From: Clostridia bacterium
GTDB taxonomy: Bacteria; Bacillota; Clostridia; UBA1381; UBA9506
NCBI GenBank assembly: GCA_017549205.1
Contig: JAFYVH010000015.1
Location: forward strand, 26,491 to 90,490
Reading direction: 5' to 3'
Length of the DNA stretch: 64,000 nt
The position numbers and the translations under genes are program-made. The notes beneath the pieces are model-generated. The model was given only the letters and a program-made list of their open reading frames with translations. It was not told the origin of the DNA and ran no database searches. This document shows positions 62,647 to 64,000 of the stretch, one piece after another. Each line of letters starts with the position of its first letter. Within the stretch, counting starts at the first letter, position 1.

Positions 62647-63135
62647 ATGAAAAGAAAATGTTTAATAATCGGTGTCATTTTGCTGTTAGCCATATCCTTG
62701 TCTGCTTGCACAAGCAATGTAGCTACAAGCGGCGCAGCAAGTTATGACGATGCTGCAAAGGTACTTACAGAAGTTAAAACAACACAGTTTTTTACGGAAG
62801 AAAAAGTTGCGGATGAGGACATTGAAAAAATCCTTTCTGCAGGTGTAAATGCTCCGAGTGCTATGAACACTCAACCTTGGCACTTTACCGCAGTAACTGA
62901 TGAAGAGATTGCACAGAAGCTTGCAGATGCTATGGGCAGTATGAAACCACTTGCAATGAACGACGGTGAAGCAGGCACACCTCCTGCAATGCCCGAAGGT
63001 ATGGAAGGTAAACAACCCCCGGCGGATGCTCCAAAGGATGCGCCAAAACCACCTGAAGTCGGAAGCGGAACCGCAGTCGCCTATGACTACGCCGTGAAAA
63101 AGAAAAAACATATTATTAACACACTAAACACATAG
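62647..63135 (+). pseudogene. Truncated nitroreductase-like lipoprotein
   Basis: 162 residues. A lipoprotein signal peptide ends in LSAC (Cys21). The following part matches the start of a nitroreductase domain (SAGVNAPSAMNTQPWHFTAV, about 66-85). After a Pro/Ala/Met-rich insertion (about 110-145) the sequence ends in YDYAVKKKKHIINTLNT, unlike any nitroreductase, and the FMN-binding C-terminal half is missing. I found no continuation in other frames downstream. Most likely a 3' deletion or rearrangement removed the rest; a short functional lipoprotein is less likely. GAGG lies 8 nt before ATG 62647. Confidence 0.7.
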
Positions 63136-63236
63136 CAAGATTTGTGAATAATAAAACAACAAAATGTTTTCTTCTGAAAAAACTAATGATTTTCGTCTAA
63201 AAAATTGTGGTTTTTATAGAAAAACAGCAAATAGTA

Positions 63237-63265
63237 TTGAAAAATTTAAATGTATATGATATAGT
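63237..63265 (+). promoter_or_regulatory. Promoter for the sensor gene
   Basis: TTGAAA (63237-63242), 17-bp spacer, TATAGT (63260-63265), about 55 bp before the start codon. Confidence 0.7.
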
Positions 63266-63319
63266 TTATACGGATGTATGTAACTATTGGAAGTGTTATA
63301 TATTTAAGAGGTAATGATT

Positions 63320-64000
63320 ATGGCATTAAAGTACGGAAAGAAAAAATCTAAACAACATACTATCCTATACACGATTATCACTGCAATACTGTTATGCGCA
63401 GTTTTTCTTAGTATGGTGTCTTATTTGTATAATAGAGCCGAGAACGAGGCATATGAAAATCTTCATATTCAGACCAAACAGATAAAAGACGATATTATTC
63501 TTCAGTTAACGTCTGACAGGGAAAACCTTGCAACAATGGCAAACTTTGCTGCAAAGCTATATAGAGATGGTAGTGATTACAGTCTTTTGTTTGAGTCATT
63601 TAAGCCTATCGGCATGATTGAGAATATAGGTATTTTAAATCCTGGTGATACTTTTGTAACAAAAGCAGGTGTTATCGATGTGCAAGATTCTATTTCCTTT
63701 GAGAAAGAGAAGGCAAAAGGCATCTACATAAGCGGCAGAATCGAAGACATTACAAAAGATGGTTATGAGCTCATAAGAAGTGCTGTACCGATTACTGTGG
63801 ATGGTGAAACTGTCGGGATATTATATGGTGTTATCAAACCTGATAAACTTGGGGATAGATATAAAAATATTGTAGATGAGCTTGATGCTCAGCTTTTTGT
63901 TTACGATAAAGCTTCAGGAGATATGTTGATAGATACAATTCAGGATGAGCTTGGAAACATATCGTTCTTAAAAGATCGTAAGTATAATGAAGGCTATTCC
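63320..64000 (+). CDS. Membrane sensor protein with extracellular Cache-like domain, partial
   Basis: The frame opens at ATG 63320 (AGAGG 8 nt upstream) and remains open for 227 codons to the window edge. A basic head is followed by a membrane helix (about 14-36, TILYTIITAILLCAVFLSM). The next 190 residues resemble a double-Cache ligand-binding domain (YRDGSDYSLLFESFKPIG, LIRSAVPITVDGETVGILYG). The signalling output lies beyond the window; a GGDEF cyclase, histidine kinase or chemoreceptor are all possible. Confidence 0.75.
   Translation, partial: MALKYGKKKSKQHTILYTIITAILLCAVFLSMVSYLYNRAENEAYENLHIQTKQIKDDIILQLTSDRENLATMANFAAKLYRDGSDYSLLFESFKPIGMIENIGILNPGDTFVTKAGVIDVQDSISFEKEKAKGIYISGRIEDITKDGYELIRSAVPITVDGETVGILYGVIKPDKLGDRYKNIVDELDAQLFVYDKASGDMLIDTIQDELGNISFLKDRKYNEGYS

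Overview
The window reads as a chromosome segment of an anaerobic, spore-forming, low-to-moderate GC Firmicute of class Clostridia. Supporting markers are the Gram-positive type-C replicative polymerase PolC, an HrcA/CIRCE-controlled dnaK operon, a SpoIVFA/SpoIVFB pair, an HndABCD/HydABC-type NAD-linked [FeFe] hydrogenase operon, GTP-type PEP carboxykinase, a class 1B dihydroorotate dehydrogenase (PyrD with PyrK) and S-layer-homology proteins. Family or genus cannot be fixed from the sequence.

Layout. 1-2.6 kb: three minus-strand genes (a VanW/G5 protein cut by the left edge, TspO, a small LysM protein). 2.7-19.0 kb: a long plus-strand run with ispG, polC, comEC, holA, then the CIRCE-regulated hrcA-grpE-dnaK-dnaJ block, lipoate ligase and an M18 aminopeptidase. 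19.1-25.0 kb: a minus-strand block with a membrane protein of unknown role and a five-gene hydrogenase operon carrying an extra HATPase gene. 25.4-41.5 kb: plus-strand housekeeping genes (truB, ribF, LCP ligase, rsmA, pckG, ddl, murI, a YwiB-like protein, argS), an envelope proteolysis module (S41 protease, coiled-coil M23 peptidase, S41 protease), rlmB and a ROK kinase. 41.7-47.4 kb: a surface cluster (CapD/PglF-like sugar-nucleotide enzyme, an anchored unknown protein, two tandem SLH proteins). 47.5-54.4 kb: a MalK/UgpC-type ATPase, pyrK-pyrD, pgi, thrC, prmA. 54.6 kb: a free-standing tRNA-Val.

54.7-64 kb is the accessory part. A patatin is followed by a compact phage-like switch: a CI/LexA-type repressor, a divergent Cro-like gene, two small unknown genes, and four copies or near-copies of one palindrome (GTTGCR-N3-YGCAAC) around their promoters, with no integrase or structural genes. 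Then come a SpoVB-type flippase, spoIVFA-spoIVFB, a second HTH regulator, a MaoC-like protein, a small anchored protein, a 3'-truncated nitroreductase-type lipoprotein, and a sensor protein cut by the right edge.

How the genes fit together. Most of the window is core metabolism and information processing. Three themes recur. The first is envelope construction and remodelling: VanW, LysM, LCP, Ddl, MurI, CapD, flippase, M23/S41 and SLH proteins. The second is fermentative redox balance through the hydrogenase operon. The third is spore development through SpoIVFA/FB and possibly the flippase. No CRISPR array, rRNA operon, transposase or recombinase was seen. I found no convincing complete undescribed system. 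The best candidates for a second look are the operator-linked mini-island at 55.7-57.5 kb and the surface cluster at 41.7-47.4 kb.
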